From Streptomyces sp. ISL-94 (GTDB taxonomy: Bacteria > Actinomycetota > Actinomycetes > Streptomycetales > Streptomycetaceae), in assembly GCF_018614075.1 (NCBI RefSeq), contig NZ_JAGGOZ010000074.1, forward strand, positions 30,420-94,419: a stretch of 64,000 nt of DNA. Direction: 5' to 3'. The translations under genes were made by a program, and so were the position numbers. This document shows positions 15,419 to 23,322 of the stretch, one piece after another; the stretch's first letter is position 1, and each line of letters begins with the position of its first letter. Under the pieces are notes generated by a model. That model did not search any database, was not told where the DNA came from, and saw only the letters and a program-made list of their open reading frames with translations.

Positions 15419-15700
15419 CTACTTGCCCTTGGCGGCTTCCTTGAGCTTGGAGCCCGCGGAGACCTTCACGCTGTAGCCGGCCGGGATCTGGATGGGGTCG
15501 CCGGTCTGCGGGTTGCGCGCGGTGCGAGCGGCACGGTGGGTGCGCTCGAAGGTCAGGAAGCCGGGGATGGTGACCTTCTCGTCGCCCTTGGCGACAATCT
15601 CGCCGACGGTCTCGGCGAGCGCGGCCAGAACGGCGTCGGCGTCCTTGCGGGTCACCTCGGCGCGCTCGGACAGAGCGGCCACCAGCTCACTGCGGTTCAT
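15419..15700 (-). CDS. hup: HU-family nucleoid protein
   Basis: A 93-residue HU-type DNA-bending protein. It has the N-terminal helical dimerisation half (MNRSELVAALSERAEVT) and the beta-arm region with the HU signature GFLTFERTHRAARTARNP, followed by a Lys-rich C-terminus. This is the short HU of Streptomyces, without the long Lys/Ala tail of the second paralogue. It acts as a homodimer on the nucleoid. It is convergent with murA, with a terminator between them. The 350-bp upstream gap carries its promoter. Confidence 0.95.
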   Translation of the reverse strand: MNRSELVAALSERAEVTRKDADAVLAALAETVGEIVAKGDEKVTIPGFLTFERTHRAARTARNPQTGDPIQIPAGYSVKVSAGSKLKEAAKGK

Positions 15701-16050
15701 GTTGTACTCCCGTGTTCAACTTGCCTTAGAGGCGTGAGATCGAAGCCGATGCTGCCAGGGCCCTCGGACAGTCCCCGGACCCGGGTCTGAACGTCAGACC
15801 CTCTCGCCCGGTTACGCATCCTGCCCCCACCAGCGGCGGGAAAGCCAATCCGGCACCCGCCGGGGTCACACGAAAAGCGCCACAGTCACGCCGCGGTGAC
15901 GCTCCGTCCACGCCTTCGCTCACGCGCCGGTGCGGACCGCGGACCTCGCGGGCATCCCCGCAACCCTAGAGGCGGCCCACCGGGCCGCATCTCGCGACGC
16001 GCCGGTATCAGCGGGCCGTGAGGGCGGTCACAGCGGTCGTGACCCGGCCG
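15701..16050. other. Promoter region of hup and 3' region of the malic enzyme gene
   Basis: 350 bp without a convincing gene. A short stem GCGGCCC/GGGCCGC (15972-15988) and a GGTCAC/GTGACC pair (about 16028-16046) lie just after the malic enzyme stop and could end that transcript. The remainder is presumably the hup promoter and leader. Confidence 0.4.
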
Positions 16051-17454
16051 TCACCCGGCCGTGGCGGCCTTGCGGACGGCGCCCGCGACCGCACCCGCGA
16101 CCTTGTCGTTGAACACCGACGGGATGATGTAGTTCGCGTTCAGCTCGTCCTCGCCGACGACGTCGGCCAGGGCGGTCGCGGCGGCCAGCATCATGTCGGT
16201 GTTCACGGTGCGGGACTGGGCGTCCAGCAGGCCGCGGAAGACGCCCGGGAAGACCAGCACGTTGTTGATCTGGTTCGGGAAGTCGGAGCGGCCGGTGGCC
16301 ACGACGGCGGCGGTCTGGCGGGCGACGGCCGGGTCCACCTCGGGGTCCGGGTTCGCGAGCGCGAACACGATCGCGCCTTCGGCCATGGCCGCCACGTCCT
16401 CGCCGGAGAGCACGTTGGGGGCCGAGACGCCGATGAAGACGTCGGCGCCGACCACGGCCTCCTTCAAAGTGCCCGTGTAGCCCTCGGGGTTGGTGTTGTC
16501 GGCGATCCAGCGCAGCGGGGAGTCCTCGTGCGCGTCGACGAGGTCGGGGCGGCCCGCGTGCACGACACCGTGGATGTCGGCGCTGACCGCGTTCTTGACG
16601 CCCGCCGCGAGGAGCAGCTTGAGGATGGCCGTACCGGCCGCGCCGGCACCCGACATGACGACCTTGACGTCGCCAACTGCCTTGCCCACGACGCGAAGTG
16701 CGTTGGTGAGGGCGGCCAGGACGACGATCGCGGTGCCGTGCTGGTCGTCGTGGAAGACGGGGATGTCGAGGGCCTCGCGCAGGCGGGCCTCGATCTCGAA
16801 GCAGCGGGGCGCGGAGATGTCCTCGAGGTTGATGCCGGCGAAGCCGGGGGCGATCGCCTTGACGATGGCGACGATCTCGTCACTGTCCTGGGTGTCGAGG
16901 CAGATCGGCCAGGCGTCGATGCCGGCGAAGCGCTTGAAGAGGGCCGCCTTGCCCTCCATGACGGGCAGCGCGGCCATCGGGCCGATGTTGCCCAGGCCCA
17001 GCACGGCGGAGCCGTCCGTCACGACTGCGACGGAGTTGCGCTTGATGGTGAGGCGGCGGGCGTCCTCGGGGTTCTCGGCGATCGCCATGCACACGCGGGC
17101 CACGCCCGGGGTGTAGATCATCGAGAGGTCGTCGCGGTTGCGGATGGGGTGCTTGGACGCCATCTCGATCTTGCCGCCGAGGTGCATCAGGAAGGTGCGG
17201 TCGGAGACCTTGCCGAGGCTGACGCCCTCGATCCCGCGCAGCTTCTCGACGATCTCGTCCGCGTGCGCGGTGGAGGTCGCGGCGATGGTGACGTCGATCC
17301 GGAGCTTCTCGTGGCCGGAGGCGGTCACGTCGAGGCCGGTGACCGAACCACCGGAGGACTCCACGGCAGTGGTGAGCTGGGAGACCGCGGTTCCGCTCGC
17401 GGGCACTTCCAGGCGGACCGTCATCGAATACGAGACGCTGGGCGCCGTTGCCAT
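16051..17454 (-). CDS. NAD(P)-dependent malic enzyme with N-terminal ACT-like domain
   Basis: Oxidatively decarboxylates malate to pyruvate, feeding acetyl-CoA or NAD(P)H pools. The 467-residue protein has an ACT-like regulatory domain (about residues 1-85) before the malic enzyme core. Core motifs are MIYTPGVARV, the catalytic Lys region MEGKAALFKRFAG, the metal-binding Glu/Asp segment INLEDISAPRCFEIE and HDDQHGTAIV, then the Rossmann segment VMSGAGAAGTAI. Start ATG 17454 begins the ACT domain; upstream in-frame sequence is unlike coding DNA. The coenzyme cannot be settled here; I recall the S. coelicolor equivalent as the NAD-linked enzyme. A candidate small RNA ends just upstream. Confidence 0.93.
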   Translation of the reverse strand: MATAPSVSYSMTVRLEVPASGTAVSQLTTAVESSGGSVTGLDVTASGHEKLRIDVTIAATSTAHADEIVEKLRGIEGVSLGKVSDRTFLMHLGGKIEMASKHPIRNRDDLSMIYTPGVARVCMAIAENPEDARRLTIKRNSVAVVTDGSAVLGLGNIGPMAALPVMEGKAALFKRFAGIDAWPICLDTQDSDEIVAIVKAIAPGFAGINLEDISAPRCFEIEARLREALDIPVFHDDQHGTAIVVLAALTNALRVVGKAVGDVKVVMSGAGAAGTAILKLLLAAGVKNAVSADIHGVVHAGRPDLVDAHEDSPLRWIADNTNPEGYTGTLKEAVVGADVFIGVSAPNVLSGEDVAAMAEGAIVFALANPDPEVDPAVARQTAAVVATGRSDFPNQINNVLVFPGVFRGLLDAQSRTVNTDMMLAAATALADVVGEDELNANYIIPSVFNDKVAGAVAGAVRKAATAG

Positions 17455-17636
17455 GGCCGTGTTCCTCTTCTGTCCCTGGTTTTCGCTTGTACGCACAGGG
17501 CCCGGCACACGGCAGGTGTGGCAGGACCTGTTGTCCGATCGTCCCACCTACCAGCCGGTACAAGGTAACCAGCTACAAATTTCGGAAAGACTCTTCCACC
17601 ATACGAGATACCAGGAGGGTTCGGAATGGTGGGTCC

Positions 17637-17781
17637 ATACAAAACAGGTCCGCGCCCTCCACTGGGGAGGGCGCGGACCTGTTGATTGACTAGTGACACC
17701 GACCCGCCATGCTCGCCTCGCGGCAAGTGGTCGCTCTAGGCGACGAAGGTTGGGCCCGGGGGCTTGGATCGAGTCGGTGCC
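17637..17781 (-). ncRNA. Candidate small RNA between helicase and malic enzyme genes
   Basis: A promoter-like pair (-35 ATGACA, 16-bp spacer, -10 TAGCCT) at 17788-17815 and the 18-bp terminator at 17643-17683 frame a stretch of about 140 nt. The stretch has no reading frame worth calling; its longest start gives only six codons before a stop, or runs into the terminator. Internal complementarities (for example GGTCGCTC/GAGCGACC type arms near 17725-17760) suggest a folded RNA. In S. coelicolor I recall small RNAs mapped around this gene pair (possibly scr2952), but that is unverified. The ends given are inferred. Confidence 0.5.
17643..17683 (-). terminator. Perfect 18-bp intrinsic terminator, minus strand
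   Basis: Arms 17643-17660 and 17666-17683 pair perfectly around a 5-base loop. Read on the minus strand the stem is followed by TTTT, giving a textbook intrinsic terminator. It lies 270 bp downstream of the helicase gene and 190 bp upstream of the malic enzyme gene, more consistent with the end of a short separate transcript. Confidence 0.92.
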
Positions 17782-17787
17782 GTACCC

Positions 17788-17815
17788 AGGCTAACAAAGG
17801 ATCGCCCGATGTCAT
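17788..17815 (-). promoter_or_regulatory. Sigma-70-type promoter for the candidate small RNA
   Basis: On the minus strand ATGACA (17810-17815) and TAGCCT (17788-17793) are separated by 16 bp, close to the HrdB consensus TTGACA/TAGGAT. The predicted start is near 17781. Confidence 0.45.
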
Positions 17816-17890
17816 CCCCGTGCTCGAAGTCCGTTCACGGCACCACGCGCCTGGCCGCGGACCATACGGCCCTGCGCGGCCCGGTCCGGG

Positions 17891-17940
17891 CCCGGGCGCG
17901 GTTCCGGCCCGGGCGCGGTTCCGGCCCGGGCGCGGCCCGG
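17891..17940. repeat. 17-bp tandem repeat behind the helicase gene
   Basis: CCCGGGCGCGGTTCCGG occurs twice exactly (17891-17924) followed by a third partial unit, 15 bp beyond the helicase stop. Each unit can fold on itself, so the array may influence 3' end formation. Confidence 0.85.
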
Positions 17941-17955
17941 TCCGCGCCCGGTGCG

Positions 17956-20262
17956 CTACGGCAGCAGCAGCTCGGGCACCCCGTCCGCGTAGGGCTTGTC
18001 CCGGTTCGCCGAGACCACCGTCAGCTGCTGCGTCGCGCGCGTCAGCGCCACGTACAGCACCCGCAGGCCCGCCGGGGACTCGTCCGCGATCTCCGCCGGG
18101 GAGACGACCACCGTGGCGTCGTACTCCAGGCCCTTGGCCTCCAGGCTGCCCAGCGCCACCGCCCGCTCGCCGAGGTCGGCGAGCCAGCCCGCCGCCTCCG
18201 CGCGCCGGTCCATGGCCACGACCACGCCGACCGTGCCGTCCACCTGCTCCAGCAGCCTGCGGGTCTCCTCCCGCACCGCCGCGCCCAGATCGCCCTCAGC
18301 GGCCGTGAAACGGGGCTCCAGGCCCGTGGAGCGCACCGCCGACGGCGGCTCCATGCCGGGCATCGCCAGGCGCAGCACCCGGGAGGCGACCTCGGCGACC
18401 TCCGCCGGGTTGCGGTAGTTCACCGTCAGCGTGAACCGCCGGCGCGGCCGGGACCCCAGGGCCTCGTCGCGGGCCGCGGCCGCCTCCTCGGGGTCGGTCC
18501 ACGAGGACTGCGCCGGGTCGCCGACCACCGTCCAGGTGCCCGTCCGGCCCCGGCGGCCCACCATCCGCCACTGCATCGGCGTCAGGTCCTGGGCCTCGTC
18601 GACGATGACGTGCGCGTACTCGGTGCGCTCCGCCGCGAGCCGCTCGGCCCGCTCCCACTGGGTCTCCTCGCGGGTCGGCATCAGCTCCTCCAGCCCGCTG
18701 AGCTGGTCCAACGGGTCCATCTCCCGCTTGCGCTTGGGCCGCGCCGGGGCGCCGAGCAGCTGCTGGAGCTCGTCCAGCAGCGCGACGTCGTGCACCGACA
18801 GGGGGCCCTTGCCGTCCGGGCCGACCCGGCGCAGCGAGCGGGCCAGCATGCGGGTCTCGCGCGGGTTCAGGTCCCGGCGCGACCAGCGGCCGAGCTTGCG
18901 CTCGTCGGCCATCGCGGCCAGCACCGCGCGCGGGGTCAGCTCGGGCCACCAGGCGTTCAGGAAGCCGATGAAGGCGTCCTCGGTGGAGATGTCCTCGTCG
19001 AAGGCGGAGCGCAGCTCGGCGGCCAGCTCGGGGTCGCTGTGCCGGCCGGCGCCGCCGGATTTCGCGTAGAGGGCGTCGAGCAGCAGCTTGCGGGCGCGCG
19101 GGCGCAGCAGGTTGACGGGGGCGGTGCCGCTGAGGACGTTCTGCCGGATCCGGTTCAGCTCGCCGGCCTCCAGCTCCTGGCGGCGGCCGAAGGCGACCAC
19201 GCGCAGGCGGTCGGGGGCGTTGCCGAGCTCCAGGGCGCCCCTGACGGCCTTGCGCAGCACCTTGAGCATCCGCGAGGAGCCCTTGACGCGGGCCACGGCC
19301 GGATCGTCGTACGTGGTCGCCTCCGCGCCGTCGACCAGCGAGCCGAGCGCCCGGATGGCGACCTGGCCCTCCTCGCCGAGGGAGGGCAGCACGCCCTCGG
19401 TGTACGCCACGAGCAGCGGGGTCGGGGAGACGATCAGGATGCCGCCGGAGTAGCGGCGCCGGTCCTGGTAGAGCAGGTAGGCGGCGCGGTGCAGGGCGAC
19501 GGCGGTCTTCCCCGTGCCGGGGCCGCCGGCGACCTCGGCGACGGAGGCGGCGGGGGCCCGGATGACCAGGTCCTGCTCGGCCTGGATGGAGGAGACGATG
19601 TCCCGCATGGAGTGCGTACGGGCCCGGCCGAGCGCGGCCATCAGGGCGCCGTCGCCGATGGCGGGGAGCTCCGTACCGTCCAGGAAGGCGGTGACCTCGG
19701 GGCGCATCAGGTCGTCCTCGACGCCGAGCACCTTGCGGCCCTTGGAGCGGATGACGCGGCGGCGCACGACGCGGCCGGGGTCCTTGGGCGTGGAGCGGTA
19801 GAACGGCGCGGCGGCGGGCGCGCGCCAGTCGATGACCAGGGGCGAGTAGTCGGCGTCGAGCACGCCGATGCGCCCGATGTGCAGGGTCTCGGCGATGTCC
19901 GCGGTCAGATCGGCGCGGATGGCGTCGTCGGCGGGCTCGACGGAGGTGTAGGCGCCGTCCGCGCCGCGCTCCCCGTCCTTCCCCAGCACCAGGTCGACCC
20001 GGCCGAAGAGGAAGTCCTCGAACTCGTTGTTCAGCCGGTTCAGGTGGATGCCCGCCCGGAAGACCTGCGCGTCGCGCTCGGCGAGGGCGCCGGGCGTGCC
20101 GACCTGCCCGCGCTTGGCGGCGTCGTTCATCAGGAACTCGGCCTCGTGGATCTTCTCCTCGAGGCGTCGGTACACCCGGTCGAGATGCGTCTGCTCGACC
20201 GCGATCTCCCGATCTCGGACGGAATCCGCCGTGCTGTCGACAGCGGCATTCTGCGCGGCCAC
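17956..20262 (-). CDS. HelD-type RNA polymerase-associated UvrD-like helicase
   Basis: A 768-residue superfamily 1 ATPase. The N-terminus (about residues 15-55) is an antiparallel coiled coil, the part that in HelD proteins enters the RNA polymerase secondary channel. The Walker A motif GGPGTGKTAVALHR lies near residue 250 and Walker B is VIVDEAQDLTPMQW. C-terminal UvrD motifs include VNYRNPAEV and LYVALTRA. HelD releases or recycles stalled RNA polymerase; the HelR subgroup gives rifamycin tolerance in Streptomyces (known for the family). Start GTG 20262 has AAGGGGG in front, whereas an ATG-like start 54 bp upstream does not. It follows a CGNR regulator gene by 93 bp. Simple DNA-repair helicase function is less likely given the N-terminal coiled coil. 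Confidence 0.9.
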   Translation of the reverse strand: MAAQNAAVDSTADSVRDREIAVEQTHLDRVYRRLEEKIHEAEFLMNDAAKRGQVGTPGALAERDAQVFRAGIHLNRLNNEFEDFLFGRVDLVLGKDGERGADGAYTSVEPADDAIRADLTADIAETLHIGRIGVLDADYSPLVIDWRAPAAAPFYRSTPKDPGRVVRRRVIRSKGRKVLGVEDDLMRPEVTAFLDGTELPAIGDGALMAALGRARTHSMRDIVSSIQAEQDLVIRAPAASVAEVAGGPGTGKTAVALHRAAYLLYQDRRRYSGGILIVSPTPLLVAYTEGVLPSLGEEGQVAIRALGSLVDGAEATTYDDPAVARVKGSSRMLKVLRKAVRGALELGNAPDRLRVVAFGRRQELEAGELNRIRQNVLSGTAPVNLLRPRARKLLLDALYAKSGGAGRHSDPELAAELRSAFDEDISTEDAFIGFLNAWWPELTPRAVLAAMADERKLGRWSRRDLNPRETRMLARSLRRVGPDGKGPLSVHDVALLDELQQLLGAPARPKRKREMDPLDQLSGLEELMPTREETQWERAERLAAERTEYAHVIVDEAQDLTPMQWRMVGRRGRTGTWTVVGDPAQSSWTDPEEAAAARDEALGSRPRRRFTLTVNYRNPAEVAEVASRVLRLAMPGMEPPSAVRSTGLEPRFTAAEGDLGAAVREETRRLLEQVDGTVGVVVAMDRRAEAAGWLADLGERAVALGSLEAKGLEYDATVVVSPAEIADESPAGLRVLYVALTRATQQLTVVSANRDKPYADGVPELLLP

Positions 20263-20355
20263 CAAGGCCCCCTTCTGACGTGCATGGGCGACCGTCAACC
20301 GTACGCGAAACGGCACCCTGTCCGCACGCCCGTTCCGGAACCGTCCCGCGGGGAG

Positions 20356-20916
20356 CTACGCGGGACCGGCGGCGAGGGCCCGGCGCCGGTGCCGGGCGAC
20401 GCGCTCGCGGTTGCCGCAGAGCTCGCTGGAGCACCAGCGGCGGCGGTGGCCGCGGGAAGTGTCCAGGTAGACGCGGGTGCAGCGGTCGCCCTCGCAGGCA
20501 CGCAGGAGGGCCCGTTCACCGGGGTCGGTCAGCATCTCGACGGCGTCCCGGGCGACGGCCGCGAGCAGTGCGCCGCACTCGACGCCGCCGCACAACTCCC
20601 GTACGAGGTGGCCTTCCTGGTCCCGTACGGCACACAGGCCCGGGGGTGGTCCGGCGGCCAGTACGTTGACCCGGGCGAGGGCCGCTTCGTCGGGATCGGT
20701 CCCGTCCAGCTCCGCCCGTACGAGGACCTCCACATCGGCGCGCAGGGCCCGGAAGGCCGCGACCCAGTCCGGGCCGACCCGGGCGAGCGGCGTCCGGTCG
20801 GGCACCAGCCCGGCCCCGGCGAGCCACAGCCGTAGCTCGTCGCCGTCCCGGATCCCCTCGTGGGGGGTGAATGTGGCCACCAGGTCCAGGCAGACCCGCC
20901 CGGAGTCGAACCGCAT
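20356..20916 (-). CDS. CGNR zinc-finger (ABATE domain) regulator
   Basis: A 186-residue protein with an N-terminal ABATE domain (RFDSGRVCLDLVATF start) and a C-terminal CGNR zinc finger. The finger reads CEGDRCTRVYLDTSRG and then WCSSELCGNRERVARHRRR, giving four cysteines and a basic tail that probably contacts DNA or RNA. Such proteins are treated as stress-response transcription regulators, but few have been tested. ATG at 20916 begins the domain; a GTG three codons upstream is an alternative. It lies on the same strand, 93 bp before the HelD gene, so joint expression is likely. Confidence 0.88.
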   Translation of the reverse strand: MRFDSGRVCLDLVATFTPHEGIRDGDELRLWLAGAGLVPDRTPLARVGPDWVAAFRALRADVEVLVRAELDGTDPDEAALARVNVLAAGPPPGLCAVRDQEGHLVRELCGGVECGALLAAVARDAVEMLTDPGERALLRACEGDRCTRVYLDTSRGHRRRWCSSELCGNRERVARHRRRALAAGPA

Positions 20917-21184
20917 GCCCGTCACCGCCTCGGTTGGGGGGCGCCCCACCAGAGTGCCGCCCGCTGCGCCGCAGCGGAACCCCCCGGACCGGTCCCTCCG
21001 GGGGTCCCGCCCCAGCCGCTGCCGCTCCCGCCGCGCGGAGCCCTTCCCCACCCCGCCCTTCCCCCGTTCCCCGGGGGCTCCGCCCCGTTCCCCGGGGGCT
21101 CCGCCCCAGACCCCGCCGGGCTCCGCCCCGGACTCCGCCCCCCGTTCGCCGGCGCGCCTCAAAGACCTGGGGCTCCGCCCCAGA

Positions 21185-21212
21185 CCCCGCGCCTCAAACG
21201 CCGGCGAGGCTG
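21185..21212 (-). repeat. Dispersed repeat, copy A1
   Basis: Reverse-orientation copy of the family whose core is CCGCCGGCGTTTGAGGCG; here the first CCGCC is TCGCC. Confidence 0.85.
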
Positions 21213-21310
21213 GATGTGGCTGCTGCCGTCCGCCATGCAATTTCCGCCTCGCCGAACTCGATGTGGCCTGCCGTCCGCCTGGCGCGGCTGGGTTGCCCGC
21301 AGGGCAACTC

Positions 21311-21354
21311 CAGCCCCGCCGGCGATTGAGGCGCGGGGCTTGGCGCGGAGCCCC
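21311..21354 (+). repeat. Dispersed repeat, copy A2 with tail
   Basis: Forward copy (core CCGCCGGCGATTGAGGCG) followed by the GGCGCGGAGCCCC tail, which can pair with the GCGGGG segment before it. Confidence 0.88.
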
Positions 21355-21394
21355 AACACACGGACCGCAGGGAAGCCTCAACGGCGGCCACAGC

Positions 21395-21437
21395 CAGCCC
21401 CGCCGGCGTTTGAGGCGCGGGGCTTGGGGCGGAACCC
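21395..21437 (+). repeat. Dispersed repeat, copy A3 with tail
   Basis: Forward copy with the exact core CCGCCGGCGTTTGAGGCG and a GGGGCGGAACCCC tail, ending close to the GNAT stop codon. Confidence 0.9.
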
Positions 21438-21455
21438 CCGGTGGCGGGGCCCCGG

Positions 21456-22004
21456 TTAAGCCGGTGGGGGTGTGTCGTGGAGGAGGCGCTGGAACAGGCG
21501 GTGGTCCCGCCAGGCGCCGTTGATGTGGAGGTAGCGCGGCGCGACGCCGTACGGCTCGAAGCCCGCCTTCGCCAGCACCCGCTGCGACGCCCAGTTGTCC
21601 AGCAGGGTGCCTGCCTCCACCCGGTGGAGGCCCACCTCGTCGCGGGCGACCCGGCACACCTCCTCCACGGCCGCGGTGGCCAGCCCCTTCCCGTTCCAGG
21701 CCTGGTCGACCCAGTAGCCCACGCCCCCGCTGCACAGCGGCCCGAGCTCGATCGAGCCGAGGTTGATCGCGCCGACGATCGCGCCGGTCGCCGTCTCGGC
21801 GAACACGTACGGGACCAGCCGCCCCCCGTCCCGCTCCCCGAGCAGCCCCGCGATGCGCGCCCGCTGCCCCCGCTCCGTGTAGTAGGCCTCCGGCCGCACC
21901 GGCTCGAAGGGGGCCATGTACGCCCGGTTGCGCGCGAACGCCTCGGCCAGCGCGGCGGCATCGTCGAGTGCGATGCCCCTCATCTCCACCCCGTCAATGA
22001 TCAC
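21456..22004 (-). CDS. GNAT family N-acetyltransferase (RimJ/RimL-like)
   Basis: A 182-residue acetyl-CoA-dependent acetyltransferase of the RimJ/RimL type. The acetyl-CoA loop is VDQAWNGKGLATAAVEEV (Q/R-x-x-G-x-G/A variant) near residues 98-115; GAINLGSIE and LDNWASQRVLAKAGF are family landmarks of the C-terminal half. The substrate is not predictable. It is encoded 31 bp after nnaR on the same strand and so may be read from the nnaR transcript. Confidence 0.9.
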   Translation of the reverse strand: MIIDGVEMRGIALDDAAALAEAFARNRAYMAPFEPVRPEAYYTERGQRARIAGLLGERDGGRLVPYVFAETATGAIVGAINLGSIELGPLCSGGVGYWVDQAWNGKGLATAAVEEVCRVARDEVGLHRVEAGTLLDNWASQRVLAKAGFEPYGVAPRYLHINGAWRDHRLFQRLLHDTPPPA

Positions 22005-22035
22005 CCGAGCACGCTAGCGGCCCGCCCCCACCGGC

Positions 22036-23211
22036 TCAACCAAGCGGAGCGCCCCCGTACTTGCCCTCTCCGCCCGCGTCCAGCGACAGCCGGTACCCCC
22101 GCTTGACCACCGTCTGGATCAGCTTCGGCGCCCCCAGCGCGGCCCGGAGCCGGGCCATCGCCGTTTCGACGGCGTGCTCGTCGCGCCCCGCCCCCGGCAG
22201 CGCCCGCAGCAGGTCCGCCCGCGAGACCACCCAGCCCGGCCGCCGGGCCAGCACACGCAGCAGGGCCATCCCGGCCGGCGGCACCGGCCGCAGCTCCGCG
22301 TCCACCAGCACCGCGTGCCCCCGGATCTCCACCCGGTGCCCGGCCACCGGCAGCACCCGTGCCCGGCCCGGCAGCTCCTGGCAGAGCAGCTGCACCAGCG
22401 GGCCCAGCCGGAACCGCTCCGGCTGCACCGTGTCCACCCCGTGGGCCTGCAACGGCAGCGCCGTCACCGGGCCCACGCACGCGGAGAGCACCCCGCCGCG
22501 CAGCGCCTCCAGCACGGGCTCCCGTACGCCGCGATCCTCGGCCCGGGACAGCAGCGAGGCCGCCGCCGGGGCCGAGGTGAAGCTGACCGCGTCCACTCCG
22601 CCGCCGACCACCGCGTCCAGCAGCCGGTCCAGCGGGCCGAGGTCCTCCGGCGCCATCCACCGGTACACCGGGACGACCACCACCTCCGCCCCGCCGGCCC
22701 GCAATGCCTCGACGAACCCGGGCAGCGGCTCCCCGTGCAGCTGGAGCGCGATCCGCCGCCCAGCCACCCCGGCCGCCAGCAGCCGTTCCAGTACCTCCGC
22801 GAGGGATTCCGAATCGGGGGACCAGTCCTCCACCAGCCCGGCGGCGCGGATCGCGCCCTTCACCTTCGGGCCGCGCGCGAGCAGTTCGGCGGACCGCAGC
22901 CGTTCCAGCAGCTCCTCGCCGATGCCCCAGCCGTCGGCGGCCTCGATCCATCCGCGGAACCCGATGGCGGTGGTGGCGACCACCGCGTCGGGAGCGCAGC
23001 CGATCAGCTCCTTGGTGGCGGCGAGCAGCTCGCTGTCGTCGGCCAGCGGCACGATCCGCAGCGCGGGTGCGTGCAGTACGGCGGCCCCGCGGCGGCGCAG
23101 CAGCGCGATCAGCTCGTCGGCGCGGCGGGCGGCGGTGACCCCGACGGTGTAGCCCGCGAGCGGGGCGGTGTCCCGACCGGTGTTCCGACCGGTGTTCCTG
23201 ACCTCGTCCAT
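22036..23211 (-). CDS. nnaR: NnaR-type nitrogen regulator: HemD-like domain plus winged helix
   Basis: A 391-residue protein. Residues about 20-270 resemble uroporphyrinogen-III synthase (GYTVGVTAARRADEL, FTSAPAAASLL, ACVGPVTALPL). Residues about 285-380 form an OmpR-type winged-helix DNA-binding domain (PAGMALLRVLARRPGWVVSR, AVETAMARLRAAL, VKRGYRL). This domain pairing and the adjacent narK match NnaR (SCO2958), described as a co-activator with GlnR of nitrate/nitrite assimilation genes. Whether the HemD part is catalytic is doubtful; it may sense a tetrapyrrole or act only structurally. The ATG is followed by a short RNTGRNTG duplication. A terminator separates it from narK. Confidence 0.88.
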   Translation of the reverse strand: MDEVRNTGRNTGRDTAPLAGYTVGVTAARRADELIALLRRRGAAVLHAPALRIVPLADDSELLAATKELIGCAPDAVVATTAIGFRGWIEAADGWGIGEELLERLRSAELLARGPKVKGAIRAAGLVEDWSPDSESLAEVLERLLAAGVAGRRIALQLHGEPLPGFVEALRAGGAEVVVVPVYRWMAPEDLGPLDRLLDAVVGGGVDAVSFTSAPAAASLLSRAEDRGVREPVLEALRGGVLSACVGPVTALPLQAHGVDTVQPERFRLGPLVQLLCQELPGRARVLPVAGHRVEIRGHAVLVDAELRPVPPAGMALLRVLARRPGWVVSRADLLRALPGAGRDEHAVETAMARLRAALGAPKLIQTVVKRGYRLSLDAGGEGKYGGAPLG

Positions 23212-23253
23212 GGTGACCTGCCTTGCCCAGTGGGTCCGTAGCGCATCGCGGGA

Positions 23254-23297
23254 GCGGAACCGAGCCTGCCAAGTCGGCGTGTCAGGCTCGGTTCCGC
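23254..23297 (-). terminator. Terminator of narK
   Basis: Perfect 15-bp stem (23254-23268 with 23283-23297) 26 bp beyond the narK stop, so narK and nnaR are probably separate transcription units. Confidence 0.88.
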
Positions 23298-23322
23298 AGC
23301 GTTTCGGCGCGGTAAAGCGCGG

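Larger units (their letters stand above)
20917..21455. other. 539-bp repeat-rich intergenic region
   Basis: No gene. It holds a 21-bp tandem duplication (CCGTTCCCCGGGGGCTCC core, about 21064-21104) and three copies of the dispersed GC-rich repeat. The region lies downstream of the GNAT gene and upstream of the CGNR gene. Confidence 0.85.

Noticed and set aside
21185..21437. Repeat clusters as a CRISPR array
   Set aside because: Spacing between copies is irregular, orientation changes, the copies recur at distant loci and no cas gene is present.
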